The notes below the pieces were generated by a model that was not told the DNA's origin, ran no database searches, and saw nothing but the letters and a program-made list of their open reading frames with translations. Positions 1-8,006 of a stretch of DNA of 64,000 nucleotides are shown one piece after another; position 1 is the stretch's first letter, and each line of letters begins with the position of its first letter. The translations under genes were made by a program, and so were the position numbers. Origin of the DNA: Pseudomonas putida (GTDB lineage: Bacteria; Pseudomonadota; Gammaproteobacteria; Pseudomonadales; Pseudomonadaceae); contig NZ_CP039371.1 of the NCBI RefSeq assembly GCF_005080685.1, positions 5,084,001-5,148,000 of the forward strand, given 5' to 3'.

Positions 1-912
1 CTGTGACAGTGCATCTCGGGCATCGGCATCAAGTTTTGCCTTTTCTCCGCACTTCGACCAACTGTCGTAAGACAAAGAGTGCCAAGAGCAATGATGAGGC
101 GTCTGCATGATGTCGTACTCCAGAACCTCGGCATCGGCCTTATGGCGCTGCCACTGACGGTTCCAGATGAATACTTCAGCATCTCCGCCAGTTAGAAACT
201 TCGCGCCATCTGGTGTCGCCGCATCGGCAGCTAACGTGAAGTTCAAAATCACACTGGACTGATTTTTGACCAAGCACTCTTCCTCTTCCTCATCGTCCTT
301 TGCGTCCAATGGCGCAAGAAGAAACGCGGAGAAGAATGCTGAACTCTTACCGTTGATTGTCGAGAAGCGCGTATCGACCTTCCGCACGATGGAGGTGAGG
401 TCATCGGTCTTTCCATTGATGTCCTCCCCCATGATCTGGATGCGATCACCGGCCCCAACGGCGAAGTTCTTGTCTCGGTTCAACTGAACACGTCGGCGCG
501 CCTCGGTAGCCCACGCCTTCGCGTCATCACACAAGGTAAGGGTCTTGCTCGCACGGCGAAACACAATGGGAGACGACCACATCTCGCGAATGACGATCTT
601 CTTGTCCTTGTCGTCCTTCTTGTCATCCGGGTATTTGTCCAACTCGCCCAAGTAGAAGTGCCGAGTCAGCCCCCGACAGTGGTCGTCGTCGGGGTGGCTC
701 AGCAGGAAGGCATCAACATATGGCCTGCCGTTCTCATCCTTCTTCAGTCGATCGCGCAGGTCCTTGGCAACATCACGCGCTTCCCCATCAGGATCGTCGG
801 CATCTTGCCGGATGTTTACGTCGATCAGTAGCGTGGTGGCATCAAGATCACCGAACTTGATGAGGGTCATGTCCCCGTTGTCAACGGGGAAAAAGGTGAT
901 GGTGGTGGGCAC
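1..912 (-). CDS. Metallo-beta-lactamase-fold hydrolase, ComEC-like (3' end outside window)
   Basis: The frame is open from a GTG at 912 to the left edge, giving 304 codons with no stop. The metal-binding pattern of the MBL fold is visible: HPDDDH at residues 73-78 (an HxDxDH variant as in ComEC/Rec2 MBL domains), a later GGDAE and a TPHH motif. I see no membrane segments or signal peptide, so it is probably a cytoplasmic hydrolase whose substrate cannot be told. GGAGAC upstream of the GTG is a plausible ribosome site. The gene is divergent from a WYL regulator across 90 bases, so the two probably share a control region. MBL-fold enzymes occur as partners in several anti-phage and ubiquitin-like operons; which of these applies depends on genes left of base 1. 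Confidence 0.8.
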   Translation of the reverse strand, partial: MPTTITFFPVDNGDMTLIKFGDLDATTLLIDVNIRQDADDPDGEARDVAKDLRDRLKKDENGRPYVDAFLLSHPDDDHCRGLTRHFYLGELDKYPDDKKDDKDKKIVIREMWSSPIVFRRASKTLTLCDDAKAWATEARRRVQLNRDKNFAVGAGDRIQIMGEDINGKTDDLTSIVRKVDTRFSTINGKSSAFFSAFLLAPLDAKDDEEEEECLVKNQSSVILNFTLAADAATPDGAKFLTGGDAEVFIWNRQWQRHKADAEVLEYDIMQTPHHCSWHSLSYDSWSKCGEKAKLDADARDALSQ

Positions 913-950
913 TTGGGGTCTCCGGGTAGACGACCGAGGAGTGATCGCGT

Positions 951-969
951 ATAGTTAATGTACGACTAT
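951..969. promoter_or_regulatory. Inverted repeat, probable operator between divergent genes
   Basis: ATAGT and ACTAT flank a 9-base spacer in the 90-base gap between the MBL gene and the WYL gene. WYL regulators of the BrxR/CapW type bind inverted repeats near their own promoter, so this is a reasonable autoregulatory operator. Binding is inferred from position and symmetry only. Confidence 0.45.
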
Positions 970-1002
970 TTTTTTGATCCGTCTACTTTTTAGGCGCTAC
1001 TG

Positions 1003-1905
1003 ATGCAAGAGCCTCCCGTTGCTACTGCCGAACCTGTTGAGCCCAAGGGGCTGAGCTGGGGGCTGGAGAGCAGACTTCAATTCATCGATTTTCGGTTGCG
1101 CTGGGAGCGGCGCATCAATCGAATGGATCTCACTGAGCACTTCGGCATATCAGTGCCTCAAGCGTCACTTGACATTGCCAAGTACACAGAACTGGCCCCG
1201 AATAACCTGACATACGACCGCAGCTCCAAGACCTACACGGCAGCGCAGAGTTTTCGTCCGCTTTACCAGCGAAGCTCTGCACAACGTTATCTGGCAGAAC
1301 TGTTGGCAACCAAGATGGGGGTGGTTGAGTCAGCGGCCAGCTTTATCGGCTCCGCGCCGGAGACAGATTGGGCGCCTTCTCCCTGGCGCACCATCGACGA
1401 GCAGACTGTCGAATTGGTGGTCCGTGCAATACGACAGCAGGAAGCCATTCGAGTCAGTTACCAGTCCATGACGTCCTTGAACGAATCAATTCGCCTGCTG
1501 TCACCACACGCTCTTGGCTACGATGGCTTTCGTTGGCACGTGCGCGCGTTTTGCCACAAGCGCCAGCGCTTCAGCGATTTCGTCCTCGCTCGAATCCTCC
1601 GCATCGATGGTATAGAGCCGAGCCAAGTGGACTTCAGTCAGGATACGCATTGGCATACTGTGCTGACTCTGATCCTTGCGCCACACCCCGACTTACCGGC
1701 GGCCAAGAAACGAGTGTTGGAGTTGGACTACGGCATGGAAGACGGGCAGGTCAAGCTTCCATGCCGTCAAGCATTCCTTTACTACACACTAAGACGTCTG
1801 GGCTTGCACACCAAGGAAGCACCAGATCCGCTCGCACAACAGATCGCGCTGAAAAATCGCGACGAAATTCAACCCTACATCGATGCCCTTACGGCACAGG
1901 CTTGA
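1003..1905 (+). CDS. WYL-domain transcriptional regulator, BrxR/CapW-like
   Basis: A 300-residue protein with a winged helix-turn-helix at about residues 22-80, a WYL domain at about 137-203 (including SPHALGYDGFRWHVRAF) and a C-terminal WCX-like part. This architecture is that of BrxR and CapW, repressors that keep BREX, CBASS and other phage-defence operons off until a signal arrives. It is followed after 6 bases by a multi-TM protein gene, so the two are co-transcribed, and it diverges from the MBL gene. A short inverted repeat upstream is a likely operator. Family assignment is firm; the ligand and the controlled system are not known. Confidence 0.85.
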   Translation: MQEPPVATAEPVEPKGLSWGLESRLQFIDFRLRWERRINRMDLTEHFGISVPQASLDIAKYTELAPNNLTYDRSSKTYTAAQSFRPLYQRSSAQRYLAELLATKMGVVESAASFIGSAPETDWAPSPWRTIDEQTVELVVRAIRQQEAIRVSYQSMTSLNESIRLLSPHALGYDGFRWHVRAFCHKRQRFSDFVLARILRIDGIEPSQVDFSQDTHWHTVLTLILAPHPDLPAAKKRVLELDYGMEDGQVKLPCRQAFLYYTLRRLGLHTKEAPDPLAQQIALKNRDEIQPYIDALTAQA

Positions 1906-1911
1906 CTCCAT

Positions 1912-2699
1912 ATGACAACAATTTTTGAACTGGTCAAGGATCCTTATGAGCGCAAGGCGCGGGTTGTTCCTGGGCTTCTTGTGGCCTTGCCGGTACTGGT
2001 TCCGTTGTTGTGCGTCTACGGAGCCAAGCATCCTGTGCTTACGAGTGTGATTGGCCTGCTTGGTGGCTGTGGGGCCATTTATGCGCTTGCGAGCGTTGCC
2101 CGTGGCCGCGGTAAGGAACTCGAAGAAACCTTAGTTGCCAAGTGGGGGGCATGCCCACCACCATTGCACTGCGCCACCGCGACAGGTTTCTCGATGGTGT
2201 CAGCAAGCAGCGCTACCACACGGCGATCACTGCCAAACTTGGCATCGCGATGCCAACAGCGGAAGAAGAGTTAGCAAACCCTGAGCAGGCAGACGATACA
2301 TACATAGGTGCAACCAAACGACTTCGCGAACTCACGCGCTCGAACAAGCAGCTCTTGCTGAAAGAGAACATCGCCTATGGATTCCATCGCAACATGCTGG
2401 CGATGAAACCGGTCGGTATCGCATCGTGTCTCGTAGGCGTCCTCTACGGGCTGTTGATCGCAAAGGTTCTACAGGTGACACCTCCCCACTTCAACCCAAT
2501 GCATTTTGCTGATCCAGGGCTCGCAGCAGGCTTAACACTACTCATTTCTCTGGCGCTTCTAGCCGCTTGGCTGCTGTATTTCGATCAGGATTCTGTCAGG
2601 CGGATGGGCTTCGTCTATGCAGAACGCCTATTCGAGTGCTTGCCATCTTTGTCTTCTTCGGCCCCTCGGAAAAGAGCGCAAAAAACAGCTATAGATTGA
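1912..2699 (+). pseudogene. Multi-TM protein, possible defence effector; frameshifted in a G run
   Basis: Two overlapping frames make one protein of about 262 residues. The first (from ATG 1912) gives residues 1-78 with a hydrophobic pair near the N terminus. The second continues from about 2144 with WGGMPTTIALRHRD, then a soluble middle and a second hydrophobic pair near the C terminus, ending at 2699. The switch lies in a six-G run (2144-2149); a seventh G would restore a single frame. Two membrane hairpins around a soluble domain suit a membrane effector, but I do not recognise the family by name. It follows the WYL regulator by 6 bases, implying repressor control. The break may be a real mutation, phase variation or a homopolymer error. 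Confidence 0.65.
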
Positions 2700-2717
2700 A
2701 ATTCAGTATGGGAATGG

Positions 2718-4001
2718 TCACGCCTCTTGGCTGGTTGCCGCGTGATTGCGATGCAGGTCCGAAACCACCGCGATCAACCTGTTGATCGGTTCAGACAGTC
2801 GCTTTGGCAATACGCGATGCTGGGTATGAGTTTTCAGGTCGGCGATCCAGCGATGCGCAACCCATACATCTTCTTCGGGGTGGTTGTTGTCCACACCGTT
2901 GCAATACTTGTAGCCAACCAGCGCATCGGCGTGCGACAGCAGAACGCGCGCCATCGTCATGTGGAAGCGATGAGCCTGGAGATCAGCCGGACCTTTTGGC
3001 CGCGGAAGAGTCAGACGCAGGCATCGCTGATCGTTGAATTCAGCCCAGTCGGGGCCAACCACTTGTCCGGCGCGTTCCAGCATCTTGCGCGACTGTTCGT
3101 TCTTGCCATTGACCAGGGCAACGGCGACCGTACCCTTCGGGTACTCCAGCTTTTCGGCCAGCGCGTTCATCCAGCGCACCAGCTTGTTTAGAGTGTTGTC
3201 GTCCGCAAACACCAGAAACTGGTGGCGCTGTTCATCGTCGAGAAATGCCGGTAGCTGCGCGTAGAGGGGGTACAGGAGATCATGCAGGTAGATGTAGGTC
3301 TGCCGGCGCCCTTGCTCATGACTCCGCGTGGTTGCGGTCAGCACCTTCTGCGCCCATTCTGGTGTGAGTTCTGCCAGCGTCATCTCAGTGATGTCGATGG
3401 AGATGAGGGGGAATCCGAGTGATTTTCCGATTAACGCCTTGCGCCCATCAAAGGCATGCCCGAGTTCGATTTCGACGCCCCCCAGCACCATCGGCTCGGT
3501 CTGGATAGGCGGCCCGAGCACGGCAACGTCGAGTCGGAATTTGCTGCCGAATGGTGTTTCCAGCGGGTGCTCGATCGCCACCCGATCGGCGCCAAGCAGC
3601 AAGTTGCCTTCCAGCGGATAGTCAGACGCATCCGCGTCCTTGAACGCCCAGGGCATTGCAAGTCCGGTGTTCAAGCGTCGGGCTAGTTCAGCCGCGACAA
3701 GCTCCTTCGCGCGTCGGTGTTCGGCGCTTTCCTGCACGGTGCGCCACCGACTGGCTTCTTCATCATCGAAGTGCGCTTTGGGGCTATAGGTGCGCTGGGC
3801 AGGAAGCATCCGGAAATGGGATCGCCGACGCAGCTTCCCGCTTTCAAAGGACGGGCTGACCCATGTCACCATCTGCCGTGATGCGCCGGGAGATACCAGG
3901 GGCCACAGCTTGCGCGCATGTTCCCGGCTGCGAACGTCGCGCGCGGCGATCGTGGTCTGAAAAATCCCTTTCCGAGAGAAGACAACGATCGCCTCGTCCA
4001 T
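2718..4001 (-). CDS. CoiA-like predicted PD-(D/E)XK nuclease
   Basis: A 427-residue protein from ATG 4001, preceded by AAAGAGAAG as ribosome site; a longer reading to 4049 overlaps the upstream gene. The middle carries EHRRAKELVAAEL (about 94-106), then RLDVAV with Asp158 and VEIEL with Glu177 and Glu179, then lysines 188 and 193. This spacing resembles the CoiA-type restriction-endonuclease fold. The stop of the upstream HEPN gene is 13 bases before the start, so the two are an operon. The role is probably nucleic-acid cleavage in defence or competence-like DNA handling. This is a motif-level assignment; the C-terminal 200 residues are not recognised. Confidence 0.6.
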   Translation of the reverse strand: MDEAIVVFSRKGIFQTTIAARDVRSREHARKLWPLVSPGASRQMVTWVSPSFESGKLRRRSHFRMLPAQRTYSPKAHFDDEEASRWRTVQESAEHRRAKELVAAELARRLNTGLAMPWAFKDADASDYPLEGNLLLGADRVAIEHPLETPFGSKFRLDVAVLGPPIQTEPMVLGGVEIELGHAFDGRKALIGKSLGFPLISIDITEMTLAELTPEWAQKVLTATTRSHEQGRRQTYIYLHDLLYPLYAQLPAFLDDEQRHQFLVFADDNTLNKLVRWMNALAEKLEYPKGTVAVALVNGKNEQSRKMLERAGQVVGPDWAEFNDQRCLRLTLPRPKGPADLQAHRFHMTMARVLLSHADALVGYKYCNGVDNNHPEEDVWVAHRWIADLKTHTQHRVLPKRLSEPINRLIAVVSDLHRNHAATSQEA

Positions 4002-4014
4002 TCTTCTCTTTCCG

Positions 4015-4833
4015 TTATGGCGATACGGCGGCGACTTTCGTGGCGCCATCCAGCTTGCGATGAATCAGCGACACCAGCGTCAGGATGTCCAGTGCGTCCT
4101 GCTCGGACATAGGCCAATTCGTCTTGGGTGCATGGGCCAGCGGATTGCGCACGGCGCCAAACAGGCCGATCAGCAGGTTAGCAAAGCCTTTCTGCTCGCT
4201 CTTTTCGGACTCGGTGCTGAGCGGTCCCAAGGTGAGAACGGGTTGCTGGCCTGCGAATGCCTTGCTCACCAGGTCGGCGCCATCGCCGTTCAGGCCCGAC
4301 AGCAAACGAATCCGCTCCGCAACGCCTTTCGTTGCCTCGAACACGGCATGGAAGTAGTTTTCGTCCAGCAGCTCGGCACGGCAATAGTTCAGCACTTCCG
4401 CGTGGACGACGCGGCTTTCGAGCGCGGCCTTGAGTCGTCCAGCTCGGGCGCGCGCGGCATCAAGCGTCGTGGCCTTGTCGGCGTGTCCAACCTTACCGTC
4501 TTCGCGCACGTAGAAGCCGGAGAAGGCCAGGACGACATTGAGTTCGTCGCGCCGCCAAGTGAACGTCGCGGGGTCGCGGGCGTAGTTCACCGGGTTCATC
4601 GCGCGATTGATGAACATGATGAGATGGTTCCCGATCTGGTGCCGGTTCTGCGCGCCAGCCAGCGCATTGAACAACCGCTTCCATTTGGTGATGCCGGGTG
4701 ACGTGTCGGCAACCTCTATTTCTTGCAGCAGGCGCTCGATCTGCGTTCCGCTCAGGCCCCGCTCGGTATCTGCAAGCACACGGCAAGCGGCTTCAAGATG
4801 CTGTGAGCTGAAAGGGTCAATTCGCGTCGCCAA
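4015..4833 (-). CDS. TIGR02391 family (Ymh-like) HEPN protein
   Basis: A 272-residue protein whose last 60 residues match the TIGR02391/Hypoth_Ymh pattern (FANLLIGLFGAVRNPLAHAP). Arg229 and His234 form the Rx4H motif typical of HEPN domains, many of which are RNases in toxin and phage-defence systems. The N-terminal half is a helical region without a recognised domain. It lies between a HigA-like antitoxin gene upstream and a CoiA-like nuclease gene downstream, all on one strand with gaps of 22 and 13 bases, so the module is likely one transcript. Family call is good; RNase activity is inferred from the motif. Confidence 0.8.
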   Translation of the reverse strand: MATRIDPFSSQHLEAACRVLADTERGLSGTQIERLLQEIEVADTSPGITKWKRLFNALAGAQNRHQIGNHLIMFINRAMNPVNYARDPATFTWRRDELNVVLAFSGFYVREDGKVGHADKATTLDAARARAGRLKAALESRVVHAEVLNYCRAELLDENYFHAVFEATKGVAERIRLLSGLNGDGADLVSKAFAGQQPVLTLGPLSTESEKSEQKGFANLLIGLFGAVRNPLAHAPKTNWPMSEQDALDILTLVSLIHRKLDGATKVAAVSP

Positions 4834-4855
4834 TGCCTGTCTCCCTAGTCAGGCA

Positions 4856-5158
4856 TCAGATGATGGCCTGCAAGCCCTTGTCTGCAATGACGTTGAGCAG
4901 CTTGAGGGCAGGGCCGGCCGGGCGAGTCTCGCCTTGCTCCCATTTGCGCACCGTCGAGGCTGTGGTGTGAAGGTGGAGCGCGAACACCGGCTGGCTAAAT
5001 TTCAAGGCTTCGCGCAGGCGTTTGATGTCTGCAGCACCGAACTCCCGCACCGGTGGCGGGCAGATCGCGTCGAACTTGCGCATCGTCACCTTGCTGATCG
5101 CGCCCACTTCGTGGAGCGCAGCCAGGTCGCCACGCAGCGATTCAATGATCTTGCTCAC
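4856..5158 (-). CDS. HigA/NadS-like antitoxin with HTH domain
   Basis: A 100-residue protein with an XRE-type helix-turn-helix at about residues 44-95 (LREALKFSQPVFALHL, then STVRKWEQGETRP). This is the usual form of the antitoxin and autorepressor of HigBA/NadSA-type modules, encoded downstream of the toxin. Its start overlaps the toxin 3' end by 17 bases, so translation is coupled. The protein would neutralise the toxin and bind the palindrome at 5541-5557. It is followed after 22 bases by the HEPN gene. Confidence 0.88.
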   Translation of the reverse strand: MSKIIESLRGDLAALHEVGAISKVTMRKFDAICPPPVREFGAADIKRLREALKFSQPVFALHLHTTASTVRKWEQGETRPAGPALKLLNVIADKGLQAII

Positions 5159-5525
5159 AATGCACCTCCACTAAAGCACCCGACTGCAACGCCTTCGACA
5201 AGGCTTCAGCAGACAGTTCCAAGAACACCTTGCCGGCGAATTGCAGCGCCTTCTTCTCGTCCTGCGTGATGTTCGCCTTGTCGCTCTTCGGGAACCCATA
5301 CAGGAACACATAGCGGCTGCCGATCCTGGCCGATACCAGCGTGCGGTAACCGCCGCTCTTGCCACCGCCGGGGCGGGCCACCCGCTTCTTGTAGAGGGAG
5401 CCGCCCAAGTCCGCGTCGATCAGACCGCTTTCCATCTCCTGAACCGCCTTGCACAACGCGGCATCGGACAGCTTCTCGCCCGACTGCCAGCGTGCAAAGT
5501 CCTTGCGCTTGAGGATGTCCGTCAC
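5142..5525 (-). CDS. RelE/HigB-like toxin of type II toxin-antitoxin module
   Basis: A 127-residue basic protein, TDILKRKDFARWQ at the N terminus, then a GGGKSGGYRTL segment and a YVFLYGFPKSDKANI segment, which are signatures of the RelE/HigB-like family that cleaves mRNA on the ribosome. The start is taken as GTG 5525 because GGAGGT stands 6 bases upstream; a longer reading to 5582 would run across the operator. It is the first gene of the HigBA-like pair, with the antitoxin overlapping its end. Within a mobile element it would stabilise the surrounding DNA or act in phage defence. Confidence 0.87.
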   Translation of the reverse strand: MTDILKRKDFARWQSGEKLSDAALCKAVQEMESGLIDADLGGSLYKKRVARPGGGKSGGYRTLVSARIGSRYVFLYGFPKSDKANITQDEKKALQFAGKVFLELSAEALSKALQSGALVEVHCEQDH

Positions 5526-5540
5526 TTCGACCTCCAAACT

Positions 5541-5557
5541 ATACCCGAAACGGGCAT
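5541..5557. promoter_or_regulatory. Palindromic operator of the HigBA-like module
   Basis: ATNCCCG-AAA-CGGGNAT forms a perfect palindrome about 16 bases upstream of the toxin GTG. On the minus strand it overlaps TATAGT, a plausible -10 element, so antitoxin bound here would block transcription. The CCCG/CGGG form matches operators described for NadS/HigA-type antitoxins. Confidence 0.75.
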
Positions 5558-5607
5558 AATTTTCCAGTCTCCGGTGTAGCACCTAGATAGAAGGGATGAC
5601 CCGCCCG

Positions 5608-5632
5608 ATTGTCGTGACGCCGGCACGACAAT
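5608..5632. repeat. Inverted repeat (hairpin) downstream of the DUF1016 remnant
   Basis: ATTGTCGTG and CACGACAAT form a 9-bp perfect stem around a 7-base loop. It has no T-run, so it may be a weak terminator for the integrase transcript or a leftover recombination site where DUF1016 similarity is lost. Confidence 0.4.
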
Positions 5633-5644
5633 CAGAGCCGACAG

Positions 5645-5839
5645 GACGGGATGCCGGCCACCGGTCACGCGGGCATCCTTGACCGAAATCAGCAGCGCAT
5701 AGGCCGACCACGGCAGCGTGAAGACCTTGGCCAGCTCGGCGAGGCCGAATTTCCCAGACACTGTCTCGGAAATTGCGGAACGGGGATAGTCGGTCGGCAA
5801 GGCAGCCGGGGATGCCACCGAAAGCGTCCTCTTGCTCAT
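5645..5839 (-). pseudogene. N-terminal remnant of a DUF1016 (YhcG-like) nuclease gene
   Basis: An ATG at 5839, overlapping the integrase stop as ATGA, opens a frame whose residues 29-54 (KFGLAELAKVFTLPWSAY, then LLISVKD) match the N-terminal DUF1016/YhcG domain, where FTLPWSHY-type motifs precede LLSVKD. Similarity stops near 5660. The rest of the roughly 350-residue protein, including its PD-(D/E)XK nuclease domain, is absent; the frame continues as unrelated sequence to 5522. YhcG genes are common cargo next to integrases of this kind. The remnant indicates a deletion or a later insertion of the HigBA module. Confidence 0.6.
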
Positions 5840-7035
5840 GCCGTGGCCTCCGCAGGGCGCCGCGCGCCCGTGATGGCCTGCCGCCGACTCGCCACCAGTT
5901 CGGCCGCATCCCGCACCGGCTTGTCCTCGGTGTGGACGTAGTGCATGAACATCGCCACGGTCTTGTGGCCCGTCAGCTTCATGCCTACCTTGGTCGGCAC
6001 GCCCGAATTGGCAATGTCGGTCGTGGAGCGGTGGCGGATGCCGTGCGTGCCGACGTGCGGGACGCCGGCGGCCTTGAGCACCCGGCACCAGCCGCCGTAG
6101 TGCTCGCCAAAGGTCAGGTGCTTGGTCGGGTCGTTGGGCGACGGCAGGACATAGGGGCAGCCTTCACGGCGCGGCGCCGTCGAAAACAGCCGATAGGCTT
6201 CCGCGCTCATGGGCTTGGAGAGGCCGCCGGTCTTGCTGTCGGGCCAGACCACGCGCCGGTTCTCCAGATCGACCCAATCCCATTCAAGCATGCAGATTTC
6301 GGAGCGGCGGCCGGCGAACTCGAATTGCAGGCGAATCGCCAGCGGGATGACGTAGTTCTCCAGTCCTTCCGCCTCCAGCTTCTCCAACTGGCGGAAGATC
6401 AGCGCCAGTTCGTCGTCCACGATGAGCCGGGTTTCCTCGCCGGGCGGGAACATCGGGACGTGGCGGCACGGGTTCGTGCCGTCCGGGCGGTAGCCCCACA
6501 CTTCGGCCAGGTTGAACATCTTGCGCAGGACGCCGAAGGCGTTGTTCGCCTCGGCCGGCTTGTAGGCCAGCTTTTCCATCAATCCGGCAATGTCGGGCCG
6601 CTTCACGTCCTGCACCTTCTTGCGACCAATCAGCGGGACGATGCAGCGGTCGATGACCGCCTGATAGCCGCGCTGCGTGCTGGGCTTGTTGCGCTTCTTG
6701 GAGTAGTCCTCCATGAACTTCTTGCACAACGCTTCGACCGTGGGTGCCTTGCGTGCCTCGGCCTTGGCGCCGCCGGGGTCGCCGCCCCGGCGAACCTCGG
6801 CCAGCCAGTCCTGCGCCATGACGCGCGCTTGCTCCACGGTCAGTTCCCCGAACAGGCCCAGCGAGGGCTTGCGGGGCTGCCCGGAGTTCGTGCGGTACTG
6901 GAGCATGAACACCCGGCGGCCCTTCGGGGTAATCTTGCAGAGGAAACCCGGCACCACGGTATCCCGTAGTTCGATGTCCTTGGCCTGGGGTTGCGCCGAC
7001 TCTACGGCGGTCTTGGTGAGCTTGATCTTCGCCAT
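5836..7035 (-). CDS. Tyrosine recombinase/integrase with DUF4102-type arm domain
   Basis: A 399-residue integrase from ATG 7035 (ribosome site AAGGAG 6 bases before it; the in-frame ATG at 7065 lacks one). Residues 1-85 are an arm-binding DUF4102-like domain, about 98-190 the core-binding domain, and about 200-385 the catalytic domain. The active-site set is complete: Arg243, Lys268, His331, Arg334, His357 and Tyr366. It is unrelated to the integrase at the tRNA-Lys end and is followed by toxin-antitoxin and nuclease cargo, so it probably mobilised a separate island now nested in the ICE. Its attachment site cannot be identified here. Confidence 0.9.
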   Translation of the reverse strand: MAKIKLTKTAVESAQPQAKDIELRDTVVPGFLCKITPKGRRVFMLQYRTNSGQPRKPSLGLFGELTVEQARVMAQDWLAEVRRGGDPGGAKAEARKAPTVEALCKKFMEDYSKKRNKPSTQRGYQAVIDRCIVPLIGRKKVQDVKRPDIAGLMEKLAYKPAEANNAFGVLRKMFNLAEVWGYRPDGTNPCRHVPMFPPGEETRLIVDDELALIFRQLEKLEAEGLENYVIPLAIRLQFEFAGRRSEICMLEWDWVDLENRRVVWPDSKTGGLSKPMSAEAYRLFSTAPRREGCPYVLPSPNDPTKHLTFGEHYGGWCRVLKAAGVPHVGTHGIRHRSTTDIANSGVPTKVGMKLTGHKTVAMFMHYVHTEDKPVRDAAELVASRRQAITGARRPAEATA

Positions 7036-7300
7036 GATGACTCCTTGGAACGACCCGAATTCCAAGAGCCAGATAGGAGCGGCGCGAGGGAAAACCGGGT
7101 CAAGTTTCAGAAAGCACCGGCATATGATGGACGCGCGTAAGTTCTTGATAAACCTGCTGTATCGAGCTACGGCGCAGTCCAGCGAAGTGCCGGGCTGGAG
7201 TCATCGTCAAACAAAAAAATCCGCGCGGGCGGGCTAAGCATTTTCTGCTGAAACAGAATCGTGCTTACGCGAGGGTGTACTCGGCTTCGAGAGGACCCCC
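7036..7300. other. Gap between nested island and T4SS cluster
   Basis: No gene is supported here. The gap separates the divergently read integrase and transfer cluster, and contains a small inverted repeat (TTCTG/CAGAA, 7243-7258) about 45 bases before the first transfer gene. A promoter for the transfer operon and one end of the nested island should lie here, but I could not place either. Confidence 0.4.
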
Positions 7301-7996
7301 ATGAAACTGCCGATCCGAAAACATCTGCCTATCGCTGCGGGACTGCTCATCCTGAGCGCAATCATTGCGTACCAGCAGTACCAGCTGTCGACCCTATCTC
7401 GCACCGTGAATGGAGCAGCAGAAAAAGTATCCATCGATGCACTCCAGAACAGGGTGAGCGCGATCGACGATCGACTCGATACTGTGTCAGGCAAACCCCT
7501 GGTCACGATGGAAGATTTCCGTGTCAGCCAACAAGCGCTCTCGAGCCGGATCGATGCTGTTCAAGCCACTGCAAAGCAAGCCCACGAAGCTGCAGCAGAA
7601 GTCACTCGCTCATCCGCGACTGCGGGCGATCTCCTGGTACTGAAAGCTGACCTTGAGTCGCTTAACGGCAAACTGCAGAAAATGGGCACGCCCCAGGTTC
7701 AGGCGACTGCATCAACCCGCAAACCCGCCTCCAGACCGAAGCCGAAGCCCGCACCAGTTAAAGCCCCACCCATCCCGCAAGATCCCCCACCCTTTCAGAT
7801 GGTCGGCCTCGAATATCGAGGCGGAGAGCGTTTCCTGTCTGTTGCCCCCACCGGTAGCACGCGACTGAGCCAGATCTACCTGATTCGGCCTGGCGAAGTG
7901 GTCAGCGGCAGCACCTGGCGCCTCAAGGCTGTGAATGAACGAACCGCAACCTTCGACGCGGGCGGAACAACCCGAACCCTGAGCATCCAGCCATGA
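7301..7996 (+). CDS. ICE conjugation protein with N-terminal anchor and coiled coil
   Basis: A 231-residue protein: a membrane anchor at about residues 9-26, a long heptad-rich region to about 130, a Pro/Lys-rich linker (about 138-165) and a small C-terminal beta domain. The shape is that of a periplasmic, inner-membrane-anchored pilus or transfer accessory protein. It is the first gene of the G-type T4SS run and sits where a PilL/TIGR03748-type gene is usual, but I do not see clear similarity to that family. GAGAGGA precedes the ATG. The next gene begins 10 bases after its stop. Confidence 0.65.
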   Translation: MKLPIRKHLPIAAGLLILSAIIAYQQYQLSTLSRTVNGAAEKVSIDALQNRVSAIDDRLDTVSGKPLVTMEDFRVSQQALSSRIDAVQATAKQAHEAAAEVTRSSATAGDLLVLKADLESLNGKLQKMGTPQVQATASTRKPASRPKPKPAPVKAPPIPQDPPPFQMVGLEYRGGERFLSVAPTGSTRLSQIYLIRPGEVVSGSTWRLKAVNERTATFDAGGTTRTLSIQP

Positions 7997-8006
7997 GTAA
8001 AACATC

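Noticed and set aside
5773..6969. 398-residue plus-strand ORF opposite the nested integrase
   Set aside because: Antisense to an integrase with all catalytic residues.
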